A DNA stretch of 54,831 nt. It comes from an uncultured Marinobacter sp. (GTDB lineage: Bacteria; Pseudomonadota; Gammaproteobacteria; Pseudomonadales; Oleiphilaceae). Of this stretch, positions 42,769-52,704 are shown one piece after another. The stretch lies in contig NZ_CAJXKQ010000030.1 in NCBI RefSeq assembly GCF_913055835.1, forward strand, positions 1 through 54,831, in the 5' to 3' direction. Below the pieces are notes generated by a model. That model searched no databases, was not told where the DNA came from, and saw only the letters and a program-made list of their open reading frames with translations. Numbering within the stretch: the first letter of the stretch is position 1; the number at the start of each line of letters is the position of its first letter. A program made the translations under genes and the position numbers.

Positions 42769-43224
42769 CTACTGAGTGGCCGCTCTGGCAAAATTCCCCA
42801 GTGCGCCGCTCACTTTGTCGAGCACCTCATCGCACCCTTCAATGCCATGACGGTTTTTCAGGTACTCGGGGTTGTTGTACCCCAGCCACACCTCGCCGCT
42901 GGCATCTTCCCAGATCAGGGCTTTCTGGGGTAGATCAATGGCGACACTCTGGGCGCACTGCATCAGCGGCGTGCCGACTTTGGGGTTGCCAAAAATAACC
43001 ACTTCGGTCGGGCGCAATTCCAGACCGGCTTTTTCGGCGCCCTGCTGATGATTAACCCGGGCCATGACCGTCATGCCCTTCTCTTTCAGCACAGACTCGA
43101 GTTTGTCTGCGGTGGCTTTGACGTCGTGGCTACTTTTGACCGCGACTAATCCGTCTGCCGCCAGGGTGTGCATTGCGAACAACAGAGTGGAAGTCATCAG
43201 AGCCAGTCTGAAAATAAAGCGCAT
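42769..43224 (-). CDS. DUF302 exported protein
   Basis: About 151 residues with a signal peptide (MRFIFRLALMTSTLLFAMHTLA) and a DUF302 domain: VKSSHDVKATADKLESVLKE, FGNPKVGTPLMQCAQSVAID and the IWEDASGEVWLGYN end are typical. Function of DUF302 is not known. The ATG at 43224 with a CCGGAGGA ribosome-binding site replaces the longer frame start at 43389. Confidence 0.85.
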   Translation of the reverse strand: MRFIFRLALMTSTLLFAMHTLAADGLVAVKSSHDVKATADKLESVLKEKGMTVMARVNHQQGAEKAGLELRPTEVVIFGNPKVGTPLMQCAQSVAIDLPQKALIWEDASGEVWLGYNNPEYLKNRHGIEGCDEVLDKVSGALGNFARAATQ

Positions 43225-43409
43225 GGTGTCCTCCGGAGATTTTGCAGAGGATTTCAGCATAGAACACAAGTCAGCAATGCGCTTGCAGGAGCAGCAATAG
43301 GCGAGCAAATCTGGTCTGAGCAATCCGAAACGGCAGATAGCGAGTACTATGGTAGGGAGATACGTGTTTATACGTAGACATTGTCCCAAAAGACAGGAAA
43401 GACTTCGCT

Positions 43410-44786
43410 ATGTTCCGATGGAAGTTCGCATCCGGTATTCTGATTCTGCCGCTCTTGTTCGCCGGTTGCAGTGAAAATAACAGCCAACAGACGACCACAC
43501 AGCCGACAGCAGAACTCAAACCGCCGTCGGAAACCGGCATACTCAAAGTCGCCACCCGTAACGGCTCCACGACTTATTACCTGGACCGCCATGAAAACCC
43601 CGTCGGGCCCGAACACGCACTGATCAGTGCCTATGCCGAGCAAAGGGGCTGGCAGGTGGAGTGGACCATGCTGGAGTCCACCAGCGAGGTGCTTGCTGCG
43701 CTTGAGGCCGGCAACACGCACCTGGCAGCGGCCGGCCTGACCCACCTGGCCTCCCGCGATGAGCGTTTTGCCCGGGGCCCGGCCCACACCGAGATTACCG
43801 AACAACTGGTGTGCCATCGCGATGCCCGACCCATGCCCCGGAAACCCGAGGATATTCCCGGAACCGATATTGTCGTGACCGCTGGCTCCAGCTATGTCGA
43901 AACCCTGAACAAGCTGAATGAGCAACATCCGGGAATCGGGTTTAAGGAAGATGCTGATCGCACCACAGAAGTGATTCTCTCGGATGTTGCCGAACAGGAA
44001 GTGGGCTGCACGGTCGCAGATTCCAACATTGTGCAGGTGATGCGCCGGCATTTTCCGCATCTGGAAGTCGCCATGACGCTGACGGACGGTCGTAATCTGG
44101 GTTGGTACCTGCCCAAGAGCTTTCAGGCGCTTGGAGACGATGCCCATGAATGGATGAACAGCGTCGACGGCGATGAAGCCATTGGCCTGATGGAAAACCG
44201 CTACTATTCCTACATTGGTGATTTTGATTTTGTCGACCTGCGGGCGCTGAACCGCCGGATCGAGGACCGTTTGCCCGAGTTCATCGACGAATTCCGGGAA
44301 GCCGAGGCGAAAACCGGCATGCCGGCCGACCTGCTCGCCGCCCTGTCCTATCAGGAGTCCCACTGGGACCCGGATGCAAAATCACCCACCGGTGTTCGCG
44401 GCATCATGATGCTGACCCAGCGGACTGCAGAGTCGCTGGGGGTGACCAACCGCCTGGATCCGGAAACCGCCATTGACGGCGGTGCCCGGTACCTGGCCGA
44501 CCGGCACCGCCGCCTGCCGGAGACCATTCCGGAGCCGGACCGCACCTTCCTGGCGCTGGCCAGCTACAACATCGGCCGGGGCCATCTGCTGGATGCCCGG
44601 GCGCTGGCCCGGACCCTGAACAAGAATCCGGATTCCTGGCAGGACATGACCGAGGTTTTACCCCTCAAGGCCGACAAGCGATACTACCCCAGCACCCGTT
44701 ATGGATACGCCCGCGGCTATGAGCCCGTGCATTACGTGCAGCGAATCCGCAACTACCGGGACGTTATTCGTTCGGCCTTTGAATAA
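43410..44786 (+). CDS. mltF: Membrane-bound lytic murein transglycosylase F
   Basis: 458-residue lipoprotein (lipobox LLFAGC20). Residues ~45-270 form a solute-binding-protein-3-like regulatory domain (GILKVATRNGSTTYYLDR), and residues ~285-450 the SLT lytic transglycosylase domain, with the catalytic Glu316 in SYQESHWDP and the segments GVRGIMMLTQRTAESLGV and ALASYNIGRGHLLDAR. This is the MltF layout: it cleaves peptidoglycan glycan strands at the outer membrane. Stop codons of this gene and the convergent monooxygenase are directly adjacent. Confidence 0.93.
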   Translation: MFRWKFASGILILPLLFAGCSENNSQQTTTQPTAELKPPSETGILKVATRNGSTTYYLDRHENPVGPEHALISAYAEQRGWQVEWTMLESTSEVLAALEAGNTHLAAAGLTHLASRDERFARGPAHTEITEQLVCHRDARPMPRKPEDIPGTDIVVTAGSSYVETLNKLNEQHPGIGFKEDADRTTEVILSDVAEQEVGCTVADSNIVQVMRRHFPHLEVAMTLTDGRNLGWYLPKSFQALGDDAHEWMNSVDGDEAIGLMENRYYSYIGDFDFVDLRALNRRIEDRLPEFIDEFREAEAKTGMPADLLAALSYQESHWDPDAKSPTGVRGIMMLTQRTAESLGVTNRLDPETAIDGGARYLADRHRRLPETIPEPDRTFLALASYNIGRGHLLDARALARTLNKNPDSWQDMTEVLPLKADKRYYPSTRYGYARGYEPVHYVQRIRNYRDVIRSAFE

Positions 44787-46313
44787 TCAAGTGCCGAACA
44801 GGGCCGAGCGCAGGGGCCGCAGGAAACCACCGGATTCCTTGTGGCTCGCGTGGGTCCGCTTGCCATCAAATTCCAGGTAGCCATCCTCGATCTGCTCGAA
44901 GCGCAGGATTTTCACGTCCTCGAGATAGTTCTGGGACGACTTCCAGGGTCCGTGAGTGCCCTGGCGGGGCAGGCGATCGGCGGCCCGGCGAATATAGCCG
45001 GCGTCCAGGGAGCCAAGGACGGTGTCGTCGCCGCGACTGTTCTCCGTATCCCGGGCCACCACGGTACGATAGCCACGCTTGTCCATCAGGTTCATTAGCC
45101 GGCACAGATATTCGGCGGCAATGTCCACCTTCAGAGTCCAGGAAATGTTGGTGTAGCCAAAGATCATACCGGCGTTAGGCACGCCCTCTACCATCACGTT
45201 CTTGTAGATGATTTTGTCTTTCATCACCACTTCCTGGCCGTCCACCGTTGGCCGGACACCACCAAGCATCTGGATATCCAGGCCGGTGGCCGGAATGATG
45301 ATGTCGGCTGCCAGTTCCTCGCCGGATTTCAGGCGAATGCCGGTTTCGGTAAAGCGGTCAATATGATCGGTGGCGATGGAGGCCTTGCCCGCTTTCATCG
45401 CCTGGAACAGATCCCCGTCCTTTACCACGCACAGGCGCTGGTCCCAGGGATTGTAATCGGGCGTGAAGTGCCGCATGTCGGCGGTGTCACCAACCTTGCG
45501 TTTGATAATGCCCAGGAACAGCCGGCGCATGAACTGCGGGCTCTTTCTGGAGCGCTGGTAAAGAAAACGGGAAATGGAGATGTTCCGGGCCCGGGTCAGC
45601 CGATAGGCAGTTTTCTCGGGCAGAATCTTCTGCAGGGCCAGTGTCACCTTGTCGGTGGAGGGCAGGGGCATCAGATACGTGGGTGAGCGCTGGAGCATAG
45701 TCACGTGGGCGGCCTGCTCTGCCATGGTCGGCACCAGGGTTATGGCGGTTGCGCCGCTGCCAATCACCACCACCTTCTTGCCCGTGTAGTCGAGATCCTC
45801 TGGCCAGTGCTGCGGATGGACAATCTGGCCGCGAAAGTCTTCTTCTCCCGGGAAGTCCGGTTTGTAGCCCTGATCATAGTTGTAATAGCCGGTGCATCCG
45901 ACCATGAAGTTGGCAGTGTAGTGCTCGGTTTCGCCGGTTGCTTCGTTCAGGGCCGTGAGCTTCCAGCATTTGTCGACACCCGACCAGTCAGCCGTCTTGA
46001 CCGCCAGGCCAAAGCGAATGCGGCGCTCAACATCGTATTCCCTCGCGGTCTCCGCCACATAATTCTTGATCGACGCACCGTCCGCCAGCACCTTGGCGCC
46101 AGTCCACGGCCGAAAGTTGTAGCCGAAGGTGAACATGTCCGAATCCGAGCGTATACCCGGATAGCGGAACAGGTCCCAGGTGCCGCCCAGTGACTGCCTG
46201 CGCTCAAGGATGGCGAATGACTTCCCGGGGCACTCGCGCTTCAGATGGCATGCCATGCCAATGCCGGAAACGCCGGCGCCGATGATCAGTACATCGAAAT
46301 GCTGGTTACTCAT
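44787..46313 (-). CDS. Flavin-containing monooxygenase, Baeyer-Villiger type
   Basis: 508 residues. FAD motif VLIIGAGVSGIGMACHLK, full Baeyer-Villiger fingerprint FRGQIVHPQHWP, and the NADPH motif VVVIGSGATAITLVPTMAEQ. The pattern QRSPTYLMPLPSTD and the overall layout are like EthA-type enzymes. It is only distantly similar to the other monooxygenase at 31237-32820. Substrate unknown. ATG at 46313 after GAGAGGACAG. Confidence 0.9.
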   Translation of the reverse strand: MSNQHFDVLIIGAGVSGIGMACHLKRECPGKSFAILERRQSLGGTWDLFRYPGIRSDSDMFTFGYNFRPWTGAKVLADGASIKNYVAETAREYDVERRIRFGLAVKTADWSGVDKCWKLTALNEATGETEHYTANFMVGCTGYYNYDQGYKPDFPGEEDFRGQIVHPQHWPEDLDYTGKKVVVIGSGATAITLVPTMAEQAAHVTMLQRSPTYLMPLPSTDKVTLALQKILPEKTAYRLTRARNISISRFLYQRSRKSPQFMRRLFLGIIKRKVGDTADMRHFTPDYNPWDQRLCVVKDGDLFQAMKAGKASIATDHIDRFTETGIRLKSGEELAADIIIPATGLDIQMLGGVRPTVDGQEVVMKDKIIYKNVMVEGVPNAGMIFGYTNISWTLKVDIAAEYLCRLMNLMDKRGYRTVVARDTENSRGDDTVLGSLDAGYIRRAADRLPRQGTHGPWKSSQNYLEDVKILRFEQIEDGYLEFDGKRTHASHKESGGFLRPLRSALFGT

Positions 46314-46525
46314 TGCCTGTCCTCTCGGATTCCAGTCCGCTTTTTATAATCAATGGCCTGCAATCAAGATAGCTCAGGCTCGCCTGCTCAGGAATTGGCC
46401 ATAGTGGTCCCGCCCCCCGGTTGTTTCAGTCAGTATCCTGCCGGGGGCGTAGCCGGAAGGAGGATCTGCAGAATCGAAACCCTGCCTACAATGACTTGTG
46501 CTCCTGAACTCTGGACGAGACTACC

Positions 46526-47395
46526 ATGACAAAACCAATCCTCATTCTCGGCGGTGCCTCGCTGGATACCATCATCCACCTGCCGGAACTGCCGACACCG
46601 GAAGCCCAGACCATCTGGCCCACTGACAGCTACCGGGCCCTGGGCAGTACCGGCGCTGGCAAGAGCCTGAACCTGGCGGCCCTCGGGCAAACCGTGGTTT
46701 TCCATACATTGCTGGGCCGGGATACCGAAGGCCAGCAGGTTCAGGCTGCACTCGGCCACCCCGGGATCCGGCTTCTGACCGAAAAGACCGACGCCCCGAC
46801 CGAACAGCATGTGAACCTGATGTCGGCCGACGGCAAACGCATTTCCCTGTTCATCCAACCACCTCCTGAGCCTGAAAATGTCGACTGGGCCCAAGCGCAA
46901 CAGGCACTGGCAGAGTGCTCCGTGGCGGTGGTAAACATCCTTGGATACACCCGGTCGGCCCTGCCGTGGCTGAAGGCAGCAGGCACGCCCATCTGGACCG
47001 ACCTGCACGACTACGACGGCCACAATTCCTATCATGAACCCTTTATCGACGCCGCACGGGCCATCTTCCTGTCCAGCGACAACCTTCCGGACTACCGCGC
47101 CACCATGGAGGGGCTGATCAATAGGGGCAAGGAGTTCGTGGTCTGCACCCACGGTTCGGAAGGGGCGACACTGCTGACAGGCGACGGGCAATGGCTGGAT
47201 CAGCCGGTGGTGTCAGTCTCCGGGGTGGTCGATACCAACGGCGCCGGCGATGCCTTTTTCAGCGGCTTCCTGCACCGCTACCTGCAAGGCGCCGGATTGG
47301 CAGACTGCCTGCGGGCCGGCGCAATCTGCGGAGCTCTCTGTGTCACCAGCCGGGATCTGGCATCGCCTGAGCTGAGCCCTGAACGGCTGGCCTGA
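46526..47395 (+). CDS. PfkB-family carbohydrate kinase
   Basis: 289 residues, ribokinase-like fold. The PfkB signature 2 DTNGAGDAFFSGFLHRYL carries the catalytic Asp and anion hole, and GSTGAGKSLNLAALGQ is the substrate-binding segment (related to signature 1). Phosphorylates a sugar or a nucleoside; the substrate cannot be read. Convergent with the YgjV-like gene. Confidence 0.87.
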   Translation: MTKPILILGGASLDTIIHLPELPTPEAQTIWPTDSYRALGSTGAGKSLNLAALGQTVVFHTLLGRDTEGQQVQAALGHPGIRLLTEKTDAPTEQHVNLMSADGKRISLFIQPPPEPENVDWAQAQQALAECSVAVVNILGYTRSALPWLKAAGTPIWTDLHDYDGHNSYHEPFIDAARAIFLSSDNLPDYRATMEGLINRGKEFVVCTHGSEGATLLTGDGQWLDQPVVSVSGVVDTNGAGDAFFSGFLHRYLQGAGLADCLRAGAICGALCVTSRDLASPELSPERLA

Positions 47396-47404
47396 CACCC
47401 GGAA

Positions 47405-47953
47405 TCAGCTACCCGGGGTGAAATCGGGGTATTTCTTCTGCAACCGATAGAGGCGGATGATGGTGATGATGTTGGTGACCAGCACCATTCCCTCGGCCAG
47501 GGTGCCGCCCACGGAGCCGATCACGATGTTGTTGAGCATCCAGGCCAGGGCCGCCAGCCCCAGGACAATGCGCAGGGGAATGCCCCGGAGCATGAACATG
47601 CCCACGGTGCCGAAAACAGCGGCGGCGAGAGGGAATACGTCGGTGATGGATTTCCAGGTCGCCCAGGCGACCACCAGGTTCACCGCCAGCATGCCCAGCA
47701 TGATGGGCCAGTTACCCTGATACTTGCGCGCCAGGGTAATGCGCACAATCACCAGTACCGTCAGTGCCGAGGCGGTCCAGCTCTCGAAAAACGCGAACAT
47801 CAGGGCAAAGGCAACGTTGGCCGAGATTAAAAGCATCATCAGCCGGTCGTCGTTCTTGTTGGCAAAGCCGGCGATACAGAAACCCAGGGCTACAAGACCG
47901 CACACCTGACCTAGCACTTCGGCGAGGGTCATATCCGCGATCAGATCAATCAT
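47405..47953 (-). CDS. YgjV-family inner-membrane protein
   Basis: 182 residues with about six hydrophobic helices and no charged domain, matching the YgjV (Imp-YgjV) family; VLGQVCGLVALGFCIAGFANKN and RLYRLQKKYPDFTP frame the protein. Function unknown in any member I know. Confidence 0.8.
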   Translation of the reverse strand: MIDLIADMTLAEVLGQVCGLVALGFCIAGFANKNDDRLMMLLISANVAFALMFAFFESWTASALTVLVIVRITLARKYQGNWPIMLGMLAVNLVVAWATWKSITDVFPLAAAVFGTVGMFMLRGIPLRIVLGLAALAWMLNNIVIGSVGGTLAEGMVLVTNIITIIRLYRLQKKYPDFTPGS

Positions 47954-48096
47954 CCTTCACCGGCCTTTCGCTCGTCGCCATATCGGTAATCCCCTCTGCC
48001 CGCAAAAGGGTTTAGCCTGCCACAATCAGGGCCTTTGAGCCATGAAGCCCCCTGTGCCAAAGTGCTCACGTCATTCAGCAAGGATCACCCAAGACC

Positions 48097-49131
48097 ATGA
48101 AGACCGTATTCTCGCCCCTGCACAGCCGCCGTCATGTCAAAACCGAACTGGACGGCGGGCTGCTGATCGAGCCCCACGAAAAACCTTCCCGTGCCGAAAC
48201 CATCCTGGCACGAGTGAAGGATCAGGCCCTTGGCGAGATCCTGGAACCGGAAGAATTTGGTCTTGAGCCCGTCAAACGGGTGCACACCGCCGATTACGTA
48301 GCGTTCCTGGAAACCTGCTGGCAGGAGTGGCTGGCGGCCGGCAAACCGGGTGAAGCGATCCCGGCGGTGTGGGCCGGTCGCGGCATGCGCCACCGGCTGC
48401 CCAAAGACATCGACGGCCGGTTGGGCTACTACAGCTTTGCGGCAGAGACTTCGATTTCGGACGGCACCTGGGAAGCGGCCCGGGCCTCCGCCAATGTGGC
48501 CCTGACTGCCCAGAAGCTGGTGGCCGGAGGCGAGCGCGCCGCGTTTGCTCTGTGCCGGCCGCCGGGGCATCACGCCCACGCTGACCTGTTCGGCGGCTAC
48601 TGCTTTTTAAACAACGCCGCCATCGTGGCCCAGGCCTTCCGCGATCAGGGCTTTGGCAGGGTTGCCGTACTGGATGTGGACTTCCATCACGGCAACGGCA
48701 CCCAGGCGATTTTCTACAATCGCAACGACGTGCTGACCATCAGCCTGCACGGCGATCCGGACCTGGTGTTCCCGCATTTTCTCGGTTTTGAAGATGAGAC
48801 CGGCGAGGGCGCGGGCGAAGGCTACAACCTGAACATGGTCTACCCGCCCAACACGCCCTACAGCGTCTGGAGTCAGGGGCTGGAGAAAGCCTGCGAGCGG
48901 ATACAGTCATTCCAGCCCGATGCCCTGGTGGTTGCCTTGGGTGTCGACACTTTCGAGGAAGACCCGATTTCCTTCTTCAAGCTGACCTCCGGCGATTACC
49001 TGACTCTGGGCCAGCGTCTTGCACGGCCTGGATTACCGACGGTCTTTACCATGGAAGGCGGTTACGACGTCGACGCCATCGGCGTGAATGCGGTGAACGT
49101 AATGCAGGGTTTCGACCAGGCTGCAGGCTGA
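48097..49131 (+). CDS. Histone-deacetylase-fold protein, acetylpolyamine amidohydrolase-like
   Basis: 344 residues, arginase/HDAC fold. The zinc ligands are D195 and H197 (LDVDFHHGNG) and D284 (ALGVDTFEEDP); the catalytic histidine pair is H158/H159 in RPPGHHAHADLFGGYCFLNN. TISLHGDPDLVFPHFLGFED is typical of acetylpolyamine amidohydrolases (EC 3.5.1.62), which remove acetyl groups from polyamines. Length and motifs are complete. Its stop is one base from that of the convergent rlmE. Confidence 0.88.
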   Translation: MKTVFSPLHSRRHVKTELDGGLLIEPHEKPSRAETILARVKDQALGEILEPEEFGLEPVKRVHTADYVAFLETCWQEWLAAGKPGEAIPAVWAGRGMRHRLPKDIDGRLGYYSFAAETSISDGTWEAARASANVALTAQKLVAGGERAAFALCRPPGHHAHADLFGGYCFLNNAAIVAQAFRDQGFGRVAVLDVDFHHGNGTQAIFYNRNDVLTISLHGDPDLVFPHFLGFEDETGEGAGEGYNLNMVYPPNTPYSVWSQGLEKACERIQSFQPDALVVALGVDTFEEDPISFFKLTSGDYLTLGQRLARPGLPTVFTMEGGYDVDAIGVNAVNVMQGFDQAAG

Positions 49132-49132
49132 C

Positions 49133-49753
49133 TCAGCCCTTGAAGCCCTTGCCGAGAACGTAGACTTCACGGGAGCGGGAGCGAGAGGAATCCGGCTTGC
49201 GCACCACCACCTTGTCGAACACGGCACGTACCGATTTCAGGTACTCGTCGTAGCCTTCGCCCTGAAACACCTTGGCCAGGAAGCTGCCTTTGGGCTTGAG
49301 TACCTGGCAAGCCATGTCCAGGGCCAGTTCCACCAGGTACATGGAGGAGGCCTGGTCGGCCACGGTCACGCCGCTGATGTTGGGCGCCATGTCAGAAATC
49401 ACCACGTCCACCGGGTCATCGCCCAGGGTGGCCATGATCGCTTCGAACACGTCGTTCTCGGTGAAATCACCCTGGATAAAATCCACGCCGGCAATGGCGT
49501 CCATGGGCAGGATATCGGAGGCAATCACGCGGCCCTTGTGGCCCACCAGCTTGGCCGCCACCTGGGACCAGCCGCCAGGAGCAGACCCCAGATCCACCAC
49601 CACCATGTTGGGGTGGATCAGCCGGTCCTTCTTGTTGATTTCAAGAAGCTTGTAGCTGGCACGTGAGCGGTAGCCATCTACCTGCGCCTGTTTCACGAAG
49701 GGGTCGTTGACGTGCTCTTCAAGCCAGCGGTTACTGCTTTTGGATCGGGCCAT
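49133..49753 (-). CDS. rlmE: 23S rRNA (uridine-2552-2'-O)-methyltransferase
   Basis: 206-residue RlmE/FtsJ/RrmJ. SAM motif [16 protein letters not shown]; the K-D-K-E catalytic tetrad is seen in [25 protein letters not shown] and SREVYVL. Methylates U2552 of 23S rRNA during late 50S assembly. In many gammaproteobacteria ftsH follows rlmE; here it does not. Confidence 0.95.
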   Translation of the reverse strand: MARSKSSNRWLEEHVNDPFVKQAQVDGYRSRASYKLLEINKKDRLIHPNMVVVDLGSAPGGWSQVAAKLVGHKGRVIASDILPMDAIAGVDFIQGDFTENDVFEAIMATLGDDPVDVVISDMAPNISGVTVADQASSMYLVELALDMACQVLKPKGSFLAKVFQGEGYDEYLKSVRAVFDKVVVRKPDSSRSRSREVYVLGKGFKG

Positions 49754-49909
49754 GGGGTCTCTTTAAAACGGGAAAGCGATGCGCTAATTGTACGTGTCGC
49801 GCCGGGCGGCGGCAAAATCCTGACAACCGGACCAGCCACACGTACAATCCGGCCAGCATTCTGTGATTTTCAAGAATCCACCACGCCCACCTGACGGGAG
49901 ACTGCCCTC

Positions 49910-50638
49910 GTGAATCTGGCCGACATCAAAAAGCTGCACCAGAAAAAGTACCGGCAGTCGTTCGGCCACTACCTGGTTGAGGGCGAACACCTGATTCTCG
50001 AGCTGCAAAAAGCGGCCGCCCGCCAACCCGCCCTCGAGGCTTCGGAACTGTACGTCACCAGTGCCTATGAGCACTGGCAGAGCCCGTTCCGAACCCATGT
50101 GATCAGCGATCGCCAGATGGCCCAGCTTGCCGACACCCGCACACCCCAGGGGATTCTGGCGGTGGTCCCCATGCCTGAGCGCCCGGCGGAACCGGTGCCC
50201 GGCGAGAAAGCGATTTATCTGCACGAGGTTCAGGACCCCGGCAACCTGGGCACGATTTTGCGCACCCTGGCCTGGTTCGGCGGTTTCCGGTGTCTGTTGA
50301 GCCCGGGCAGTGTCGATCCGTTCAACCCGAAGGTGGTGCGAGCCAGCATGGGCGCGCTGTTTCACGTGCCGCTTGAAACCGACGTTGAACTGGCCAGCCT
50401 TCCAGCCCGCTACCAGAGCCTTGCCTGCCTCGATCTCAATGGCGAATCGATGGCCTCACAGGCCTTCCACCAGCATGACTGCTATCTGTTCGGCAACGAG
50501 GCCCGGGGTGTGCCGCGGGAGGCCCTCGACCAACTGAAGGCTGCCCCTTACAGTATTCAGGGCCGGGGCCAGATCGAATCCCTGAACCTGGCCTCGGCCG
50601 TGAATATGTGCACCTACGAATTAATGCGTGAGCTTTAG
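49910..50638 (+). CDS. TrmH/SpoU-family RNA 2'-O-methyltransferase
   Basis: 242 residues. N-terminal substrate-binding part (IKKLHQKKYRQSFGHYLVEG) and the SPOUT catalytic domain with its three motifs: HEVQDPGNLGTILRT, LFGNEARGVP and SLNLASAVNMCTYEL. Methylates ribose 2'-OH in tRNA or rRNA; the exact target is not clear. The start is GTG at 49910 with GGGAG upstream. Confidence 0.88.
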   Translation: MNLADIKKLHQKKYRQSFGHYLVEGEHLILELQKAAARQPALEASELYVTSAYEHWQSPFRTHVISDRQMAQLADTRTPQGILAVVPMPERPAEPVPGEKAIYLHEVQDPGNLGTILRTLAWFGGFRCLLSPGSVDPFNPKVVRASMGALFHVPLETDVELASLPARYQSLACLDLNGESMASQAFHQHDCYLFGNEARGVPREALDQLKAAPYSIQGRGQIESLNLASAVNMCTYELMREL

Positions 50639-50748
50639 ACTGCAAACCCCATGCTCTGAGCACTTTCCCCAATCGTTCTGGCGGATCCCGCCATTGCCTG
50701 AAGATTGCTAATTGAGCACGATCAGGAGTTGATCCCGAAACCGGACTG

Positions 50749-51423
50749 ATGACTATGGAACGCTACCTCCAACCCACCGCCTTTTTCGACTATGACCATC
50801 CCCGGCTGAAAGCCTGGATTGAGTCACAGCTGGAGGGTGTTCCTGATGAACCGGTAGAACAGATCAAGGCGCTCTATCTCGCCGTTCGTGACAACATCAG
50901 CTACAACCCCTACGTATTCCGGACCGACGCCAACACCTTCAGTGCCAGCTACGCCCTGGAAAGCGGCGAAACCTACTGCATTCCGAAGGCGGTTCTACTC
51001 GGCGCTGCCGCCCGCTCCATTGGCGTTCCCAGCCGCCTGGGCCTGGCCGATGTGCGCAACCATCTGTCCAGCCCGAAACTGATCGAATGGCTGCGCTCGG
51101 ACATTTTCCGGATGCACGGGTTTATCGAGCTGTACCTGAACGGCCAATGGGTCAAGGCGACGCCGGCGTTCAACCGGCAACTGTGCGAGCTGATGAAGGT
51201 GGAACCACTGGAATTCGATGGCGTGCACGATTCCATGTTTCAGGAGTACACCGAGGACGGCCAGGCGCACATGGAGTATGTGAACGATCATGGCCTGTTC
51301 GACGATGTTCCCCACGATTTCATCGTCTCCGGTGTCCGGGCGGCCTATGGCCATCTATTTGAGGACGAGGAGGAACCTGAAATGCCTGAGGGGAGCCTTG
51401 AGCAGAATATATCGAGTCCCTAG
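50749..51423 (+). CDS. Transglutaminase-like cysteine peptidase-fold protein
   Basis: 224 residues. The transglutaminase-core Cys is in SGETYCIPKAVLLGAAARSIG and the His in FRMHGFIELYLNGQW; the third position, usually Asp in WxxxDPT, reads WVKATPAFN, which is normal for this subgroup but leaves the triad uncertain. The C-terminus is acidic. It is not part of the alpha-E operon and lacks the N-terminal Bact_transglu_N domain. Confidence 0.82.
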   Translation: MTMERYLQPTAFFDYDHPRLKAWIESQLEGVPDEPVEQIKALYLAVRDNISYNPYVFRTDANTFSASYALESGETYCIPKAVLLGAAARSIGVPSRLGLADVRNHLSSPKLIEWLRSDIFRMHGFIELYLNGQWVKATPAFNRQLCELMKVEPLEFDGVHDSMFQEYTEDGQAHMEYVNDHGLFDDVPHDFIVSGVRAAYGHLFEDEEEPEMPEGSLEQNISSP

Positions 51424-51447
51424 AGCCTGCCCGAAACCAGGAAAGCC

Positions 51448-52602
51448 TTACTCTGTCCTCGCCACCGCGTCTGCTCCCTGCCCTGCCAGCGCCCCCGTCA
51501 TCGCATCCAGCAGGGCATCAGGATCAGGCACTGCATGCCCGGTCCCCGTGTCGCCGATGCGACTGAACCGACGGAAATCAACGGCGCTCCAATTCTCCGG
51601 GTCCGTAATGCGCTGTACCTGGTCAATATTATCCCGGGTTGCAGGTTTCAGCTGGTAGCGGAAAACATAGTCCGGTGACATATCAGCGAAATCCCGGCCC
51701 AGGTGGTAGTCATGCAGCAGGAGCAGGGCAAGCCCACCACCCATGAAATGTCGGCCCAGGCTGACCAGCAACTCTCCCTCACGGATTTTCTCCAGCGCCT
51801 CCGGTTGCCAGTCTATGCTGCCCACCAACAGGTTCGCCCCCGGAAACCGGCCGGCATCCCGGGCGGCTTCAATGGCGCCCAGTGCCATGCCATCGCTCGC
51901 GCTCCAGATGGAGACCGTATTCGGATAACGTTTCAGCAGTATTTCTGTTTTTTCGCGGGCCAGCGCTCCGCTCCAGTTTGCAGACACCAGTTGCAGAAGC
52001 TGGCTGCGCTGCTGGACGGCAGCCGCCAGCAATCCCCCGTCCCTGTCCTTGGCGGCAGAGGAATCCCGAGTCCCTGAGAGAGCCACCATGGGAATGCTGG
52101 GCTCGGCGGCGAGCCCCAATTGTTCGGCCTGTCTGCCCAGCAAGGTTACCAGGGTACGGCCAGCGGCAATATTGTCTGGAGAAAGATGGCCGAGCCAACC
52201 CGGCAGGACAGTTCGGGGCATACCGATGCTGGCCCGGGCGGCGTCAGGCACATCGGTGTTGAAGGTAAATGTCTTTACGCCTGCCCCGTCGGCGAGCCTG
52301 AGCATTGATTCGGTGACATGCTCCTTGCACATGAACAGCAGGTAGTCCGGCCTATCGTCACGGCTCAGCACTTCCTTCGCCATGCGAAGATAGCTGAATC
52401 GATGGCTCTCCCGATCGTATTGAACCTCCAGGTCAACCTCGAGATCCTCCGCTACTGCCTCCATGAACCCGGCTACCAGTTGCCAGAAACGGGAGTCGTC
52501 CGGTGAAAGAAAGACAGCGCTGGGCCTTGAGCCGGCGTTTGCAAGAGAAGCTGTAAGCAGGAGCAGGAAACTGATCAACAAGCGGGCTGGATAAGACCTC
52601 AT
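51448..52602 (-). CDS. Periplasmic sugar-type solute-binding protein (orphan)
   Basis: About 384 residues with signal peptide (MRSYPARLLISFLLLLTASLANA) and a type-1 periplasmic-binding fold (LuxP/ribose-binding like; FLSPDDSRFWQLVAGFMEAV at the first strand, IWSASDGMALGAIEAARDAG in the second lobe). No ABC permease or ATPase is near, so it may feed a signalling receptor. The ATG at 52602 has GAGGG upstream; a GTG at 52614 is the alternative. Confidence 0.82.
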   Translation of the reverse strand: MRSYPARLLISFLLLLTASLANAGSRPSAVFLSPDDSRFWQLVAGFMEAVAEDLEVDLEVQYDRESHRFSYLRMAKEVLSRDDRPDYLLFMCKEHVTESMLRLADGAGVKTFTFNTDVPDAARASIGMPRTVLPGWLGHLSPDNIAAGRTLVTLLGRQAEQLGLAAEPSIPMVALSGTRDSSAAKDRDGGLLAAAVQQRSQLLQLVSANWSGALAREKTEILLKRYPNTVSIWSASDGMALGAIEAARDAGRFPGANLLVGSIDWQPEALEKIREGELLVSLGRHFMGGGLALLLLHDYHLGRDFADMSPDYVFRYQLKPATRDNIDQVQRITDPENWSAVDFRRFSRIGDTGTGHAVPDPDALLDAMTGALAGQGADAVARTE

Positions 52603-52704
52603 GCAACAAATCACCCTCTGGAGGATCTGCCTGGGTTGGCTTTTGTGAAGCCTAAGCTACCGACCTGTCGTGTAACAGACAAGCTGAGATGCGTAACCGA
52701 AGTC